DNA of 64,000 nt from Bacteroidales bacterium (GTDB lineage Bacteria > Bacteroidota > Bacteroidia > Bacteroidales > UBA4181): positions 1-64,000 of the forward strand of contig JAFWVY010000050.1 in NCBI GenBank assembly GCA_017523725.1, written 5' to 3'. The translations under genes and the position numbers were made by a program. Below, one piece after another: positions 7,757-17,397 of the stretch (position 1 is the first letter of the stretch; each line of letters begins with the position of its first letter). A model generated the notes under the pieces. It searched no databases and was not told the origin of the DNA. It worked only from the letters and a program-made list of their open reading frames with translations.

Positions 7757-9811
7757 ATGATACAACAAGGCAATATCGGGGTAACCTCCGAGAACATCTT
7801 CCCGGTCATCAAGCAGTTTCTGTATTCCGACCATGAGATTTTCCTGCGCGAAATCGTCGCCAACGCCGTCGATGCCACGCAAAAGGTCAAGGCACTGGCC
7901 ACGGCCGGCAAACTGAAAGAGGATCTCGGCGACCTGACCATCCGCATCGCCATCGACGAGAAAGAAGGCACGCTCACCGTCTCCGACCGGGGCATCGGCA
8001 TGACCGATGACGAAGTCAACAGATATATCAACCAGATTGCATTCTCCGGCGCCGGAGAGTTTCTGGAAAAATACAAGAACCAGAGCAATGCCATCATCGG
8101 TCATTTCGGTCTTGGTTTCTATTCCTCGTTCATGGTCTCCGACCGGGTGGACATCATCACAAAATCCTACCGCGAAGGCAGCGAGGCCCTCAAATGGAGC
8201 TGCGACGGCTCCCCGACCTTCACCATGGAGGCTGCGGAAAGGGATTCGCGGGGTGCTGATATCGTGCTGCACTTCGATGAAGAATCCAAAAAGGATTTCC
8301 TCAACGAAGCTAAAATCAACGAGTTGCTCAACAAGTACTGCCGTTACATGCCGGTTCCGATCGCCTTCGGCAAGGAAAAGGAATGGAAAGACGGCAAACA
8401 GGTGGAAACCGACAAGGACCACATCGTCAACACCACGGAACCGCTCTGGACCCGCAAGCCGGCCGATCTGAAAGAGGAGGACTACCTCAAGTTCTACCGC
8501 GAACTGTACCCCATGCAGACCGACCTGATGTTCTACATCCACCTCAACGTGGACTACCCGTTCCACCTCACCGGCATTCTGTATTTCCCGAAAATCAAGA
8601 CGAACATCGATTTCCAGAAGAACAAGATACAACTCTACTGCAACCAGGTCTTCGTCACCGATTCGGTCGAGAACATCGTTCCGGATTTCCTGACCCTGTT
8701 GCACGGCGTCATCGATTCGCCCGATATTCCGCTGAATGTCTCACGCAGCTACCTGCAGAGCGATGCCAATGTCAAGAAGATCTCGTCGCACATCACCAAG
8801 AAGGTGGCCGACCGGCTGGAAGACATCTTCAAGACCCAGCGCGAAGAATTCGAAAAGAAGTGGGACAACCTCAAGTTGTTCATCGCATATGGCATGATTA
8901 CCGACGAGAAGTTCTACGAGCGGGCCGAGAAATTCGCCCTGCTGAAGAACACCGACGGCAAGTTCTTCACGCTGGAGGAATACCGGAAACTCATCGAAGG
9001 GAACCAGACCGACAAGAACAAGAAACTGGTTTATCTGTACACTACCGACAAGGTGGAGCAGTATGCCTATATCGAGGCCGCGAAAGCCAAGGGCTACGAT
9101 GTGCTCGACATGGACGGACAGCTCGACCTGCACTGGATAAACCATCTGGAAAGCAAGTTGCAGGATACGGTCTTCACACGGGTGGACGCCGACATCATCG
9201 AGCGCCTTATCGAGAAAGAAGAACTGGCCAAGAGTACGCTGACCTTTGCCGAGCAGGAGGAACTCCGGCCCGTCTTCGAAGGCGTGCTGCCCGAAAAGAG
9301 CCACTTCTATGTCACGTTCGAGAATCTGTCCGCTGACGGACAGCCGCTGGTCATCACCCAGTCTGAATACATGCGCCGTATGAAGGATCTGTCGGCCATG
9401 AATCCCGGCATGAGTTTCTACGGCGAGATGCCCGACAGCTACAACCTGATTGTCAACACCAGCCATCCGCTGGTCCAGACGGTCATCCAGCAGAAAAACG
9501 AAGCGGTGGGCAAGGAGACGGCCGACATGGACGCCGCGCTGCAACCGGTCGAAAAGGCGCTGGAAGAACTGAACAAGCGTCTCGAAGGCAAAAAGGACGA
9601 AGAGATTCCGCAGGCGCAGAAGGACGAACGGGAGAAACTGGAGAAGGAGGCCGATGACATGCGGAGCAAGAAAGAGCAGCTGCTCAAGGAATACGGCAAG
9701 AAGAGCGAACTGGCCAAACAGATGGTTGACCTGGCACTGCTGGCCAACAACCTGCTCAAGGGCGAAGCGCTCAGCCGCTTCATCCGCCGCAGCGTTGACC
9801 TGCTCAAATAG
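7757..9811 (+). CDS. htpG: Chaperone protein HtpG (Hsp90 family)
   Basis: Cytosolic ATP-dependent chaperone of the Hsp90 family. The 684-residue product starts MIQQGNIGVTSENIFPVIKQ; an in-frame ATG 75 bases upstream adds an unsupported basic stretch and is rejected. GHKL ATPase motifs are visible: ANAVDAT near residue 36, SDRGIGMT near 76 and GHFGLGFYSSFM near 115. Middle-domain landmarks include NVSRSYLQSD near 330, and a charged coiled-coil-like region (KALEELNKRLEGKKDEE) lies near the C-terminus. A hairpin terminator follows at 9838-9874. Expression may be gated by the terminator-like hairpin in its leader. Confidence 0.96.
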   Translation: MIQQGNIGVTSENIFPVIKQFLYSDHEIFLREIVANAVDATQKVKALATAGKLKEDLGDLTIRIAIDEKEGTLTVSDRGIGMTDDEVNRYINQIAFSGAGEFLEKYKNQSNAIIGHFGLGFYSSFMVSDRVDIITKSYREGSEALKWSCDGSPTFTMEAAERDSRGADIVLHFDEESKKDFLNEAKINELLNKYCRYMPVPIAFGKEKEWKDGKQVETDKDHIVNTTEPLWTRKPADLKEEDYLKFYRELYPMQTDLMFYIHLNVDYPFHLTGILYFPKIKTNIDFQKNKIQLYCNQVFVTDSVENIVPDFLTLLHGVIDSPDIPLNVSRSYLQSDANVKKISSHITKKVADRLEDIFKTQREEFEKKWDNLKLFIAYGMITDEKFYERAEKFALLKNTDGKFFTLEEYRKLIEGNQTDKNKKLVYLYTTDKVEQYAYIEAAKAKGYDVLDMDGQLDLHWINHLESKLQDTVFTRVDADIIERLIEKEELAKSTLTFAEQEELRPVFEGVLPEKSHFYVTFENLSADGQPLVITQSEYMRRMKDLSAMNPGMSFYGEMPDSYNLIVNTSHPLVQTVIQQKNEAVGKETADMDAALQPVEKALEELNKRLEGKKDEEIPQAQKDEREKLEKEADDMRSKKEQLLKEYGKKSELAKQMVDLALLANNLLKGEALSRFIRRSVDLLK

Positions 9812-9837
9812 GCATACGCTTCGGGGGCAACAGAAAG

Positions 9838-9874
9838 AAGGCGACCGGTAAGTAATCGGTCGCCTTCGCTGTTT
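9838..9874. terminator. Terminator between htpG and rho (convergent)
   Basis: AAGGCGACCG (9838-9847) pairs with CGGTCGCCTT (9857-9866), followed by GCTGTTTTC on the forward strand. The opposite strand also has a short T-rich tail, so it may serve both convergent genes. Confidence 0.75.
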
Positions 9875-9993
9875 TCATCTGAAAGATCCTCTCACGGATT
9901 GGCCGGGCCGTCCCCTGCTGTTTTGCACCGCAAGCCTTCGCTTTGTTCATCCACCCCAGCTCCACTGTGGAAAGCTCAGAGCGTTATGCAGAA

Positions 9994-11820
9994 TTATCCG
10001 TTCATCGAGATCAGGAACTCTTCGTTCGAAGAGGTCTTGCTGAGGCGGTCGCGCATGAATTCCATGGCTTCCACCGGATTCATCTCGGCGAGATAATTGC
10101 GAAGAATCCACATGCGGTTCAGGTAGTCCTTGTCGAACAGCAAATCGTCGCGACGGGTGCTCGAAGCCACGATATCCACGGCCGGGAATATCCGCTTGTT
10201 GGCCAGCTTGCGGTCGAGCTGCAGCTCCATGTTGCCGGTCCCCTTGAACTCCTCGAAAATAACATCGTCCATCTTCGAGCCCGTCTCGGTCAGCGCTGTG
10301 GCCAGAATGGTCAGCGAACCGCCGTTCTCGATGTTACGGGCCGAACCGAAGAAACGTTTCGGTTTCTGCAGGGCGTTGGCATCCACACCGCCCGACAGAA
10401 TCTTGCCGGAAGCCGGTGCCACCGTATTGAAGGCACGCGCCAGACGGGTGATGGAATCGAGCAGAATGACCACGTCGTGACCGCATTCCACCATTCTTTT
10501 GGCCTTCTCCAGGACGATGTTGGCCACCCGGACATGACGGTCGGCCGGTTCGTCGAAGGTGGAGGCCACCACCTCACCGCGGACACTGCGGGCCATGTCG
10601 GTCACCTCTTCGGGACGTTCGTCGATGAGCAGGATGATCAAGTACACCTCCGGATGGTTCTTGGCTATGGCGTTGGCAATTTCCTGCAGCAGGATGGTCT
10701 TGCCCGTCTTGGGCTGCGCCACGATAAGGCCGCGCTGCCCCTTGCCGATAGGCGAGAACATATCGACCACCCGGCACGACAGAGAACCCTTCTCGCCGGG
10801 TGTCACCAGCGTGAATTTCTCGTTCGGGAAAAGCGGCGTCAGAAAATCGAACGGCACCCTGTCGCGGATGAAATCAGGCGTCCGGCCATTGATATTCTCC
10901 ACTTTGACCAGCGGGAAATACTTCTCGCCTTCCTTGGGCGGACGGATCGGACCACGCACCACGTCACCGGTTTTAAGGCCGAATAACTTGATCTGGGACT
11001 GCGATACATAGATATCGTCTGGCGACGGCAGGTAATTGTAATCGGCCGACCGCAGGAAACCATATCCCTCGGGAACAATCTCCAGCACCCCGCGTCCTTC
11101 GACGATGCCGTCGAAATCGTAGGTCTTGTCGTAAAAACGGCCTTTCTTGTTATAGCGGAAATCGTTCTTGTCGCCGTATTTCTGATTATAACCGTTCTGC
11201 TGTCCCCTGCGCTCGGCATCCGCGCCGTTCTTCCGGTCGGCTGTCTCGTCCTGTCCGGACTCCATGTCATCTTCCCGGTTAGACGCATATTCCTGCGCAT
11301 CCACGGTCCGGTCATCGCCCGTTTCCTGCGGATCCTGAGCGTACATATCCTCACGGGGGGCTTCATCCATGTCGTGCTCCATGTCGGCAGACGTCTGGTC
11401 GTCCATGCGCAACGCCTCTTCGTCTACCATGCCGTTATATGGTTTCTGTCCGTTTCTGCGGCGCCGGCCGCGTCCACCGGCACGTTCCTCCGTGGTTGCA
11501 TACTGCGGCTGTTGCTGAGAAGAGGCATTCTGCGCCGCACCACGGTTCAGGCGTTTGCGCCGTGTCTGGACAGGCGCCGATGTATCCGCATCCTGAGTCC
11601 GGGGCTGCTCGGCCGGAGCACTTGCATCCGGGGCAGCGTCTTCTTTTTCGGCCTTCGGCAGCGCATTGTTTGCCGCCGTGGTCGTAAACGGTTGGCCATT
11701 CAGGATCATAGATATGAGATCCTGCTTCTTGTAAGACTCCACCCGTTTGATATGCATGGATTTAGCTATCTTCCGCAACTCGGGAAGCAGTTTTGTGCTG
11801 AGTTCCAAAAAGTCGTACAT
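9994..11820 (-). CDS. rho: Transcription termination factor Rho with a long disordered insertion
   Basis: Hexameric RNA helicase that ends transcription. 608 residues, much longer than E. coli Rho (about 420), as is usual in Bacteroidota. Order: Rho_N helical domain (1-45, ending [10 protein letters not shown]), a low-complexity region of about 185 residues (about 45-230: basic RRKRLNRG and GGRGRRRRN, then acidic, then Gln/Asn/Gly rich), the RNA-binding cold-shock fold ([18 protein letters not shown]), and the RecA-like ATPase with P-loop [21 protein letters not shown] and [11 protein letters not shown]. It probably has its own promoter at 11936-11943 and a leader of about 110 nt with a nested hairpin, fitting autoregulation as known for rho elsewhere. 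Confidence 0.96.
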   Translation of the reverse strand: MYDFLELSTKLLPELRKIAKSMHIKRVESYKKQDLISMILNGQPFTTTAANNALPKAEKEDAAPDASAPAEQPRTQDADTSAPVQTRRKRLNRGAAQNASSQQQPQYATTEERAGGRGRRRRNGQKPYNGMVDEEALRMDDQTSADMEHDMDEAPREDMYAQDPQETGDDRTVDAQEYASNREDDMESGQDETADRKNGADAERRGQQNGYNQKYGDKNDFRYNKKGRFYDKTYDFDGIVEGRGVLEIVPEGYGFLRSADYNYLPSPDDIYVSQSQIKLFGLKTGDVVRGPIRPPKEGEKYFPLVKVENINGRTPDFIRDRVPFDFLTPLFPNEKFTLVTPGEKGSLSCRVVDMFSPIGKGQRGLIVAQPKTGKTILLQEIANAIAKNHPEVYLIILLIDERPEEVTDMARSVRGEVVASTFDEPADRHVRVANIVLEKAKRMVECGHDVVILLDSITRLARAFNTVAPASGKILSGGVDANALQKPKRFFGSARNIENGGSLTILATALTETGSKMDDVIFEEFKGTGNMELQLDRKLANKRIFPAVDIVASSTRRDDLLFDKDYLNRMWILRNYLAEMNPVEAMEFMRDRLSKTSSNEEFLISMNG

Positions 11821-11882
11821 AAATAAATACAGGCTGTATCCTTCCAGTCGGATACCTTCGTTGAAATAAAGTGATAGGAATT

Positions 11883-11912
11883 AGGCGTGTGGCCGTAACG
11901 GCGGTAACGCCT
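11883..11912 (-). promoter_or_regulatory. Nested hairpin in the rho 5' leader
   Basis: AGGCGT (11883-11888) pairs with ACGCCT (11907-11912), enclosing GCCG-TAA-CGGC (11892-11902). It lies between the predicted rho transcription start and the ATG and could be an attenuation element; this role is inferred. Confidence 0.4.
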
Positions 11913-11930
11913 GTGTTGATTGTTTGATTC

Positions 11931-11962
11931 GGGCGCAAATATACTCTTTTTTATTTGCGCCC
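11931..11962 (-). promoter_or_regulatory. Rho promoter -7 box inside a perfect inverted repeat
   Basis: GGGCGCAAAT (11931-11940) and ATTTGCGCCC (11953-11962) form a perfect 10-base inverted repeat. The left arm overlaps the reverse-strand -7 box TATATTTG (11936-11943), so the repeat could be an operator. It could instead be a weak terminator for the upstream lyase gene, although it has no T-run after the stem. Confidence 0.45.
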
Positions 11963-11990
11963 GGATACAATCGGTTGATTTTTTCGGTTT

Positions 11991-14900
11991 CTATAATTCT
12001 TTTACAAACTTTCCTGCTTGTACACCGTCCGCTGTCACAATCCGCAAGAGATAGGTTCCTGCAGGGAGATCTCCGACGGGCAGTTCCTGACTGCCGGACG
12101 GCTTCTGCCAGATGAGCAGCCGGTTACCGGCCATGTCGCAAATTTCGACCGTTCCTCCCGAAAGTGGCAGATCGACATGCAGAATATCCCGCACCGGATT
12201 GGGATAGAAGGTCGGACGTGCGGCCAACGTTTCCGGCAATCCCGTCACCTGAGACAGCGTAACCGTCCCAGCTGACTGTGTTTTGCACTGCGACTGCAAA
12301 TCGGTCACTTCCACCCTGTACGTCCCGGAAGCCGGTACCATGCACTGCGCATCACCGGAGGTCTTGCTCAGCACTCCTTCCTGAAGGGTCCAACCGGCAG
12401 AACGCAGTGCCGCCGAGGCGGCATCCGACGCCGGCCGGACACACATCCACCGGTACGCGTAACCGTCCGAAGGCGCGGTAACCGAAGCCGTCAGACGGCT
12501 GTACTGTCCGCTCAATGTAACAGACTTGAGCGACGATACTTCCAGCAGGACTTCGTCCGAGAAAACGGCATCGTTGGCGTTATAAACCTTGACGGTATAC
12601 ACGCCGGGCGCATCGGTCGTGTACGAAGACCGGATAGCGCCGGAAACTGGCGATGCATTCAAATACCACTGGTACCGCAAATTATTGCCGGAAGCCGTCA
12701 CCTGCATCGTATGGGAAGCGCCTGCACACAATTTCTGCGCCGGAGCTGCCGGCTGCGTGATGATGACGACACGATCCACTGCAGGATCTGTCACCACTCG
12801 GATTACGCCGGTATTGATGTCCGCAAGATCCCATAGAAGGCCGTCGGCAGGAACGGCCGGCTGGATTACAGTCGGTTGGCCGGAGAACGAAGCCGCCCCG
12901 GCAATGGTCAGGACATCGCCCGCTGCATAGGTACCTGACAGAAGCGTCAGTTGCAGCGTACCGTTCCACGTCACACGACCGGCTGCCTGCAATTTGTCGC
13001 AACGGATGGCTGACGAGGTTTTGCGGACTTCCACCGCATAGATGCCCGTACTGACGAACGTTACATCGGAATCGAAATTCAGTGTACCTACGTCGTCACG
13101 GCCAGGCTGAAGCATACCCGCAACCGATACGGCACCGGCAATGGTACCTGTGCCTCCCAGTACCGCACCTTGCGCAACCGACACGCTGCCCGTACCCGTC
13201 GCACTGCCGGCCGTATTCATCACCAGCAACCGGCCTTCCGCCACTTGTGTCGTTTCTGTATAGGTATTGTTTCCAGTCAGTGTCCAGGTGCCGGCGCCCC
13301 GCTTGACAATCCGGAGCGTCTTGGAGATGGTGCCTTCGAAAGTGCCATCCTGCCCGTTGCCGCCAACGGCCCAGGTTATGGTCCTGGACGATGCACCCTG
13401 CAAGGATGAAGTGGCCGGACCGGTCAGCATGCCGACGGGCACTTCGCCAGACGGTGCAGCAGTCGGATAATGCAGCATGGCCGATCCCGTCAGGTTGACC
13501 GTTGCACCGGGCAAGCCTTTTTCGTTCCGCAAACGGAATTCACCTGTGGCACCACCTATTTCCAGTATGCCCGTGAAAGCCGACCAGTCACCCGCCATCT
13601 CTGCCCGCACATACGGAATCAGCAGCGTCAGATGACCTTCGCCGGTCAAGGCGCCCGTCATGTTGAAACGGTCGGGCACACGCAGGACCGCCTCGCCGCC
13701 GGCCGGCACACAAATGTCCCATGCCGCAGGGCCTGTATAAGACATATTGTTGATTCCAAACATATTGACCGTTCCATTTTCAATGGTGATACCCGTCGGG
13801 AAAGCGTCCATATTCGCCTCATAGGTCCCCAGCAGGATGGTTCCTTCGCGCAAGACCGTACCACCGGTATGGGTGTTCCGGCCGCTCAGGGTCAGCTGGC
13901 CGGCCCCCGTCTTTATCAATCGGCCGCTGCCGGTTATGGCACCGCTCAGGTTGGCATAGACCGTCCTGGTAGGAATATCAATCTGATTTTCTCCGATAAG
14001 CGAAAGTGAGCGATCGGTCGTGCTTTCCCGCATAATGCGCAATATGGCGTTCTGCAGCAGCACCGTGCCGTCTTCGCCCGAAGCAGCACCGATGGACGAA
14101 GGCGATCCGGCCACCGACAGCTGGGCAACCTCCAGCGTACCGCCCAGCACTTCGGTCCGGCCGGTATAGGTATGCGCCGTACCCTCGATAGTCAAGGTGT
14201 GCTGCCCATTCTTGCGCAGTCCGCCGATTCCGGACAGCACGCCGCTGCCGGACAGCGTATAGTCGGATTCTGCATCCATCTGCAAAAGACGCATGGGCAG
14301 CGTACCGGACAAGACGATGGATTTGCTCAGCGCCGCATCGGTGAGATAGACCGAATCCTGTGGCGCAAAAACCGTCTGCGTCTGACCGACCAGGAAATTC
14401 TTTGTACGCATGTCCCATACGTTGTCGATTGTTCCCATCCACCGGACCGTCGACGGCAAGCGGGGCTCCTCTACGCTTATCCGTAGGAAACGCCCGTCCG
14501 TCTGCAGTTCATATGGAATGCCGTCCAGACCCTGCACGGTGAATTGGGAGGCAGATGCCTGCAGACCGCCCTTGGCCTCCAGCAGTGTGTATGTGCCGGC
14601 AGCCAGCGACCCCGGTACATATTGCAACAGGATTGTATTGTCCGTGCCGGTGATGGTCAGACGGCCTTGCACAACGATGGAATCGTTCCGCCGGTCGGAC
14701 GAGGACGAAATATCAAAAGCAAATGTATTCCGGCCGCCAGCCGTAACATCTCCGGCTATAGTCAAAGTTCCCAGCTCGGATGCGCCTGTTCCGAACCCAG
14801 GTTCCAGACGGCCGCCCTCGACATTCAACCCTTCTTCAAGCAAGATGCCGCCGCGCAGCGTCGCAATGCCGGCCAAGGTCCCGCGAGCCTGCACCCTCAC

Positions 14901-17198
14901 CTGACTTTCGAGCGTGCCATCCACCACGAAACGGCCCTCTGAAATCCGCGTCTGGCCGGTATAGGTATGCGCTCCCCGCAGAATCACAGTACCCTGCTGC
15001 GACTTGACCACCGGCATCGGACCTGTCAGCACACCGGCACCTGCCAGTTCACAGGTCGTACCCCGCGGATTCATCATCCATAATTTCTTGGGTGCCAAGG
15101 CTCCCGTCAACTGCACATGCATGGTATCAGCCGTCACGCCACGCAGGTCGAACATCACCTCTTTCCCGTCGGCATATGAGGCCGGCGCTCCGGTCTGCCC
15201 ATTGGCAAATGCCGGGCTCCCGGACTGCCAGACCGCTCCGTCGGCGCCGGTCCAGTACATGTCGCTCTGCATGACAGGCGGCACGGGCGGTGCCGGCATA
15301 TCATAAGCCAGATAATAATCCGTATAGGGCCCCTGATAATAGCCTTTTGTCGTCGCCTGCATCCGGTAGCCGGGATTCTGCATCAGACAGTAAATCCGAT
15401 GCTCGGTAACGTCCCATGTGGAAATAATGCAGAAACCTGTGGAATCGCAACGCATCAGCACCAGTTCTTCGCGCCAGTCGCCCAGCAAATCGCCCATGAA
15501 AGCCGGTCGTCCGCCGTACTGTGCCTTGGTGTAATACGAGGATTTCTCGTGGTACAACGGTTTATTGTTATACATATAACGGTCCATCTTCTTGGTGACG
15601 GAATTCCATTTTTTGATATCGATATTGGCACCGTCGCTGTCGATGGGAGCCAGCACTTCCCGGCCCAGGTCACCGTCCCACCAGAGCGGTTCTGCCGGGA
15701 AATCGGTACTCGAATCAACCAAAAGATTTCCCTTGGCATCATAATAGCCGTACATGGTGGAATACATCTCCAGTCCCCGTGAGGTCTCATCCATGTCGAT
15801 GCACTCGCCGCGGCCGACATCGCCTACACCGCTCATATACCATTTCTTAATCATTTCACCCGTCGCAGCATCGTACAGTGCCATGCCCAACGTCGTGGGG
15901 TTGTTCTGCTGGATGGCGAATGTTTCGAGGCCCGGCCGGTCCGGGTCGATATCCGTGGTCCGGTGCCGGTCGCCATGACACAATTCAGTACCAAAAAGCG
16001 GCTGCCCCGTATGGTCCAGGACAAAACCGCCTTCTATCATCTCATCGAACCCGTCGCCGTCCACATCGGCGATACGGATCTGGTGGAAATCGTTGTATTG
16101 GTTGCCTTCATTCCGGTTTACCCAGTTGAACCGTTCCGTCAGCACGCCGTCGCGATAATCCCACGCCGTGACGAAACCGTTGAACGACTTGTCGGCGTTG
16201 CGGTTGGAATATTCAAAAATCAGACTCGGACGCACACCGTCCAGATAAGCGATGCCGAAGTGGCCGTTGTGGTTCCTGTAATGCCAGGTGTTGTACAGTC
16301 CTTCTTTTTCACGGTACGACTTGTTAGGCATCTCAATACGCGCGAGTTCCGTACCGGTCATGCCGTTCACCACCGAAATATAATGCACGGGAACCAACTG
16401 CGTGTTCCGTGTATCGGTTACGGTTCCATCTGCCGCCGTGATGCACGTCCCATCCGCAAACGTGGTACCCTCGGACGTTTTCATCAACACTTCCGCTTTG
16501 CCGTCACCGTCCATGTCGTAGGCAATGACCATGTCGTCATGCCCGTTGCATATCTGGACATTCGGTCCCATGTCGATACGCCACATAAACTGACCGGTGC
16601 TCGAATATGCCTCAACCTTCGGCGTAGGATAACTGCCGGAATTCACGCCGGTTTCGTCATCCGATGCCGTGGCTCCGTAATTCTGCCGGTCCATCACGAA
16701 ATCGTAGGCGCCATCTCCATCCAGGTCGGCCGGCCAGCAGAACTTCATGTTGTAGCGCTTGCCGTCTGGCATGGGTGCGAAATTGAAATCCTGGACAATA
16801 CGGTGGAAACTCGTAGAAGCCCGGTATGCGAAAGGCTCACTGGCAGGACCTTCCACTCCGTCTTGTACCGGCCGCACTGTAATCGTATGATTGGACGATG
16901 CAGAAAGCGATGCCAGAAGATTTGTCGAATTCGCGATGGGAGAAGCATTGAGTTTAATGCCATCGGCATAGACGTTGAATGCCAGATCTTCTGCATCACC
17001 GGCCAGATAGCGCCAGCTGATGAAAACCTCGTTGGCACTTTTGGCCATGGCTATGACGCCACGGTTCAACGACTCTATCTGACGCTGGCCGCAAACGGGC
17101 TGCATACACATCAGAAAAACCAACATCCATATCAGGCCATACAGTGATACGGCACGTCGGCCGGAGGCCTTACAATTACGGAAGGGAAAAAACTTCAT
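11991..17198 (-). CDS. T9SS-exported rhamnogalacturonan lyase (PL11) with autotransporter-type repeats
   Basis: A 1735-residue surface or secreted enzyme. Order: signal peptide (about 15-37, ending CMQPVCG); a PL11 rhamnogalacturonan I lyase beta-propeller (about 40-635) with repeated calcium-loop motifs (LDGDGAYDFVMDR, DMDGDGKAEVLMK, DVDGDGFDEMIEGG) and GHDDMVIAYDMDG; a long segment (about 650-1470) with at least four passenger-associated repeats of the form KTGAGQLTLSGRNTHTGGT, as in type V autotransporter stalks; an Ig-like domain (about 1475-1560, LRYQWYLNASPVSG); and a T9SS type A sorting domain (about 1659-1735, FYPNPVRDILHVDL to GTYLLRIV). PL11 enzymes cleave the pectin rhamnogalacturonan backbone by beta-elimination. 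The full PL11 region looks intact. No SusCD pair is adjacent. Confidence 0.9.
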   Translation of the reverse strand: MKFFPFRNCKASGRRAVSLYGLIWMLVFLMCMQPVCGQRQIESLNRGVIAMAKSANEVFISWRYLAGDAEDLAFNVYADGIKLNASPIANSTNLLASLSASSNHTITVRPVQDGVEGPASEPFAYRASTSFHRIVQDFNFAPMPDGKRYNMKFCWPADLDGDGAYDFVMDRQNYGATASDDETGVNSGSYPTPKVEAYSSTGQFMWRIDMGPNVQICNGHDDMVIAYDMDGDGKAEVLMKTSEGTTFADGTCITAADGTVTDTRNTQLVPVHYISVVNGMTGTELARIEMPNKSYREKEGLYNTWHYRNHNGHFGIAYLDGVRPSLIFEYSNRNADKSFNGFVTAWDYRDGVLTERFNWVNRNEGNQYNDFHQIRIADVDGDGFDEMIEGGFVLDHTGQPLFGTELCHGDRHRTTDIDPDRPGLETFAIQQNNPTTLGMALYDAATGEMIKKWYMSGVGDVGRGECIDMDETSRGLEMYSTMYGYYDAKGNLLVDSSTDFPAEPLWWDGDLGREVLAPIDSDGANIDIKKWNSVTKKMDRYMYNNKPLYHEKSSYYTKAQYGGRPAFMGDLLGDWREELVLMRCDSTGFCIISTWDVTEHRIYCLMQNPGYRMQATTKGYYQGPYTDYYLAYDMPAPPVPPVMQSDMYWTGADGAVWQSGSPAFANGQTGAPASYADGKEVMFDLRGVTADTMHVQLTGALAPKKLWMMNPRGTTCELAGAGVLTGPMPVVKSQQGTVILRGAHTYTGQTRISEGRFVVDGTLESQVRVQARGTLAGIATLRGGILLEEGLNVEGGRLEPGFGTGASELGTLTIAGDVTAGGRNTFAFDISSSSDRRNDSIVVQGRLTITGTDNTILLQYVPGSLAAGTYTLLEAKGGLQASASQFTVQGLDGIPYELQTDGRFLRISVEEPRLPSTVRWMGTIDNVWDMRTKNFLVGQTQTVFAPQDSVYLTDAALSKSIVLSGTLPMRLLQMDAESDYTLSGSGVLSGIGGLRKNGQHTLTIEGTAHTYTGRTEVLGGTLEVAQLSVAGSPSSIGAASGEDGTVLLQNAILRIMRESTTDRSLSLIGENQIDIPTRTVYANLSGAITGSGRLIKTGAGQLTLSGRNTHTGGTVLREGTILLGTYEANMDAFPTGITIENGTVNMFGINNMSYTGPAAWDICVPAGGEAVLRVPDRFNMTGALTGEGHLTLLIPYVRAEMAGDWSAFTGILEIGGATGEFRLRNEKGLPGATVNLTGSAMLHYPTAAPSGEVPVGMLTGPATSSLQGASSRTITWAVGGNGQDGTFEGTISKTLRIVKRGAGTWTLTGNNTYTETTQVAEGRLLVMNTAGSATGTGSVSVAQGAVLGGTGTIAGAVSVAGMLQPGRDDVGTLNFDSDVTFVSTGIYAVEVRKTSSAIRCDKLQAAGRVTWNGTLQLTLLSGTYAAGDVLTIAGAASFSGQPTVIQPAVPADGLLWDLADINTGVIRVVTDPAVDRVVIITQPAAPAQKLCAGASHTMQVTASGNNLRYQWYLNASPVSGAIRSSYTTDAPGVYTVKVYNANDAVFSDEVLLEVSSLKSVTLSGQYSRLTASVTAPSDGYAYRWMCVRPASDAASAALRSAGWTLQEGVLSKTSGDAQCMVPASGTYRVEVTDLQSQCKTQSAGTVTLSQVTGLPETLAARPTFYPNPVRDILHVDLPLSGGTVEICDMAGNRLLIWQKPSGSQELPVGDLPAGTYLLRIVTADGVQAGKFVKEL

Positions 17199-17286
17199 GA
17201 CTGATTCTTGATATAGTTATAAAACGAACTCAACGGCCAAAGCCACAAGGAAGCAGGACCTATGTGCAGGCAAATATGCCGACAAA

Positions 17287-17294
17287 CAAATCTA
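17287..17294 (-). promoter_or_regulatory. Possible -7 box of the PL11 gene
   Basis: Reverse strand TAGATTTG, about 90 bases upstream of the ATG at 17198. A reverse-strand TTTG lies 24 bases further upstream, slightly too far. Confidence 0.35.
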
Positions 17295-17346
17295 CAAAAT
17301 AATCCTCGCAACACCATACAAAAAAAAGGAATCAACGGCAGGGAAT

Positions 17347-17381
17347 AAAAAAACCGCCTCCCGGAAGGGAGGCGGTTTTTT
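17347..17381 (-). terminator. Rho-independent terminator after the multi-Ig protein gene
   Basis: On the reverse strand ACCGCCTCCC and GGGAGGCGGT form a tight stem with a 4-base loop, flanked by A-run and T-run. It lies 17 bases past the stop at 17398 and separates the two giant genes. Confidence 0.9.
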
Positions 17382-17397
17382 CATATCAGATGTGAAA

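Noticed and set aside
15963-17147. 394-codon forward open frame opposite the PL11 domain
   Set aside because: Antisense to conserved calcium-binding PL11 motifs; no promoter, signal peptide or family match.
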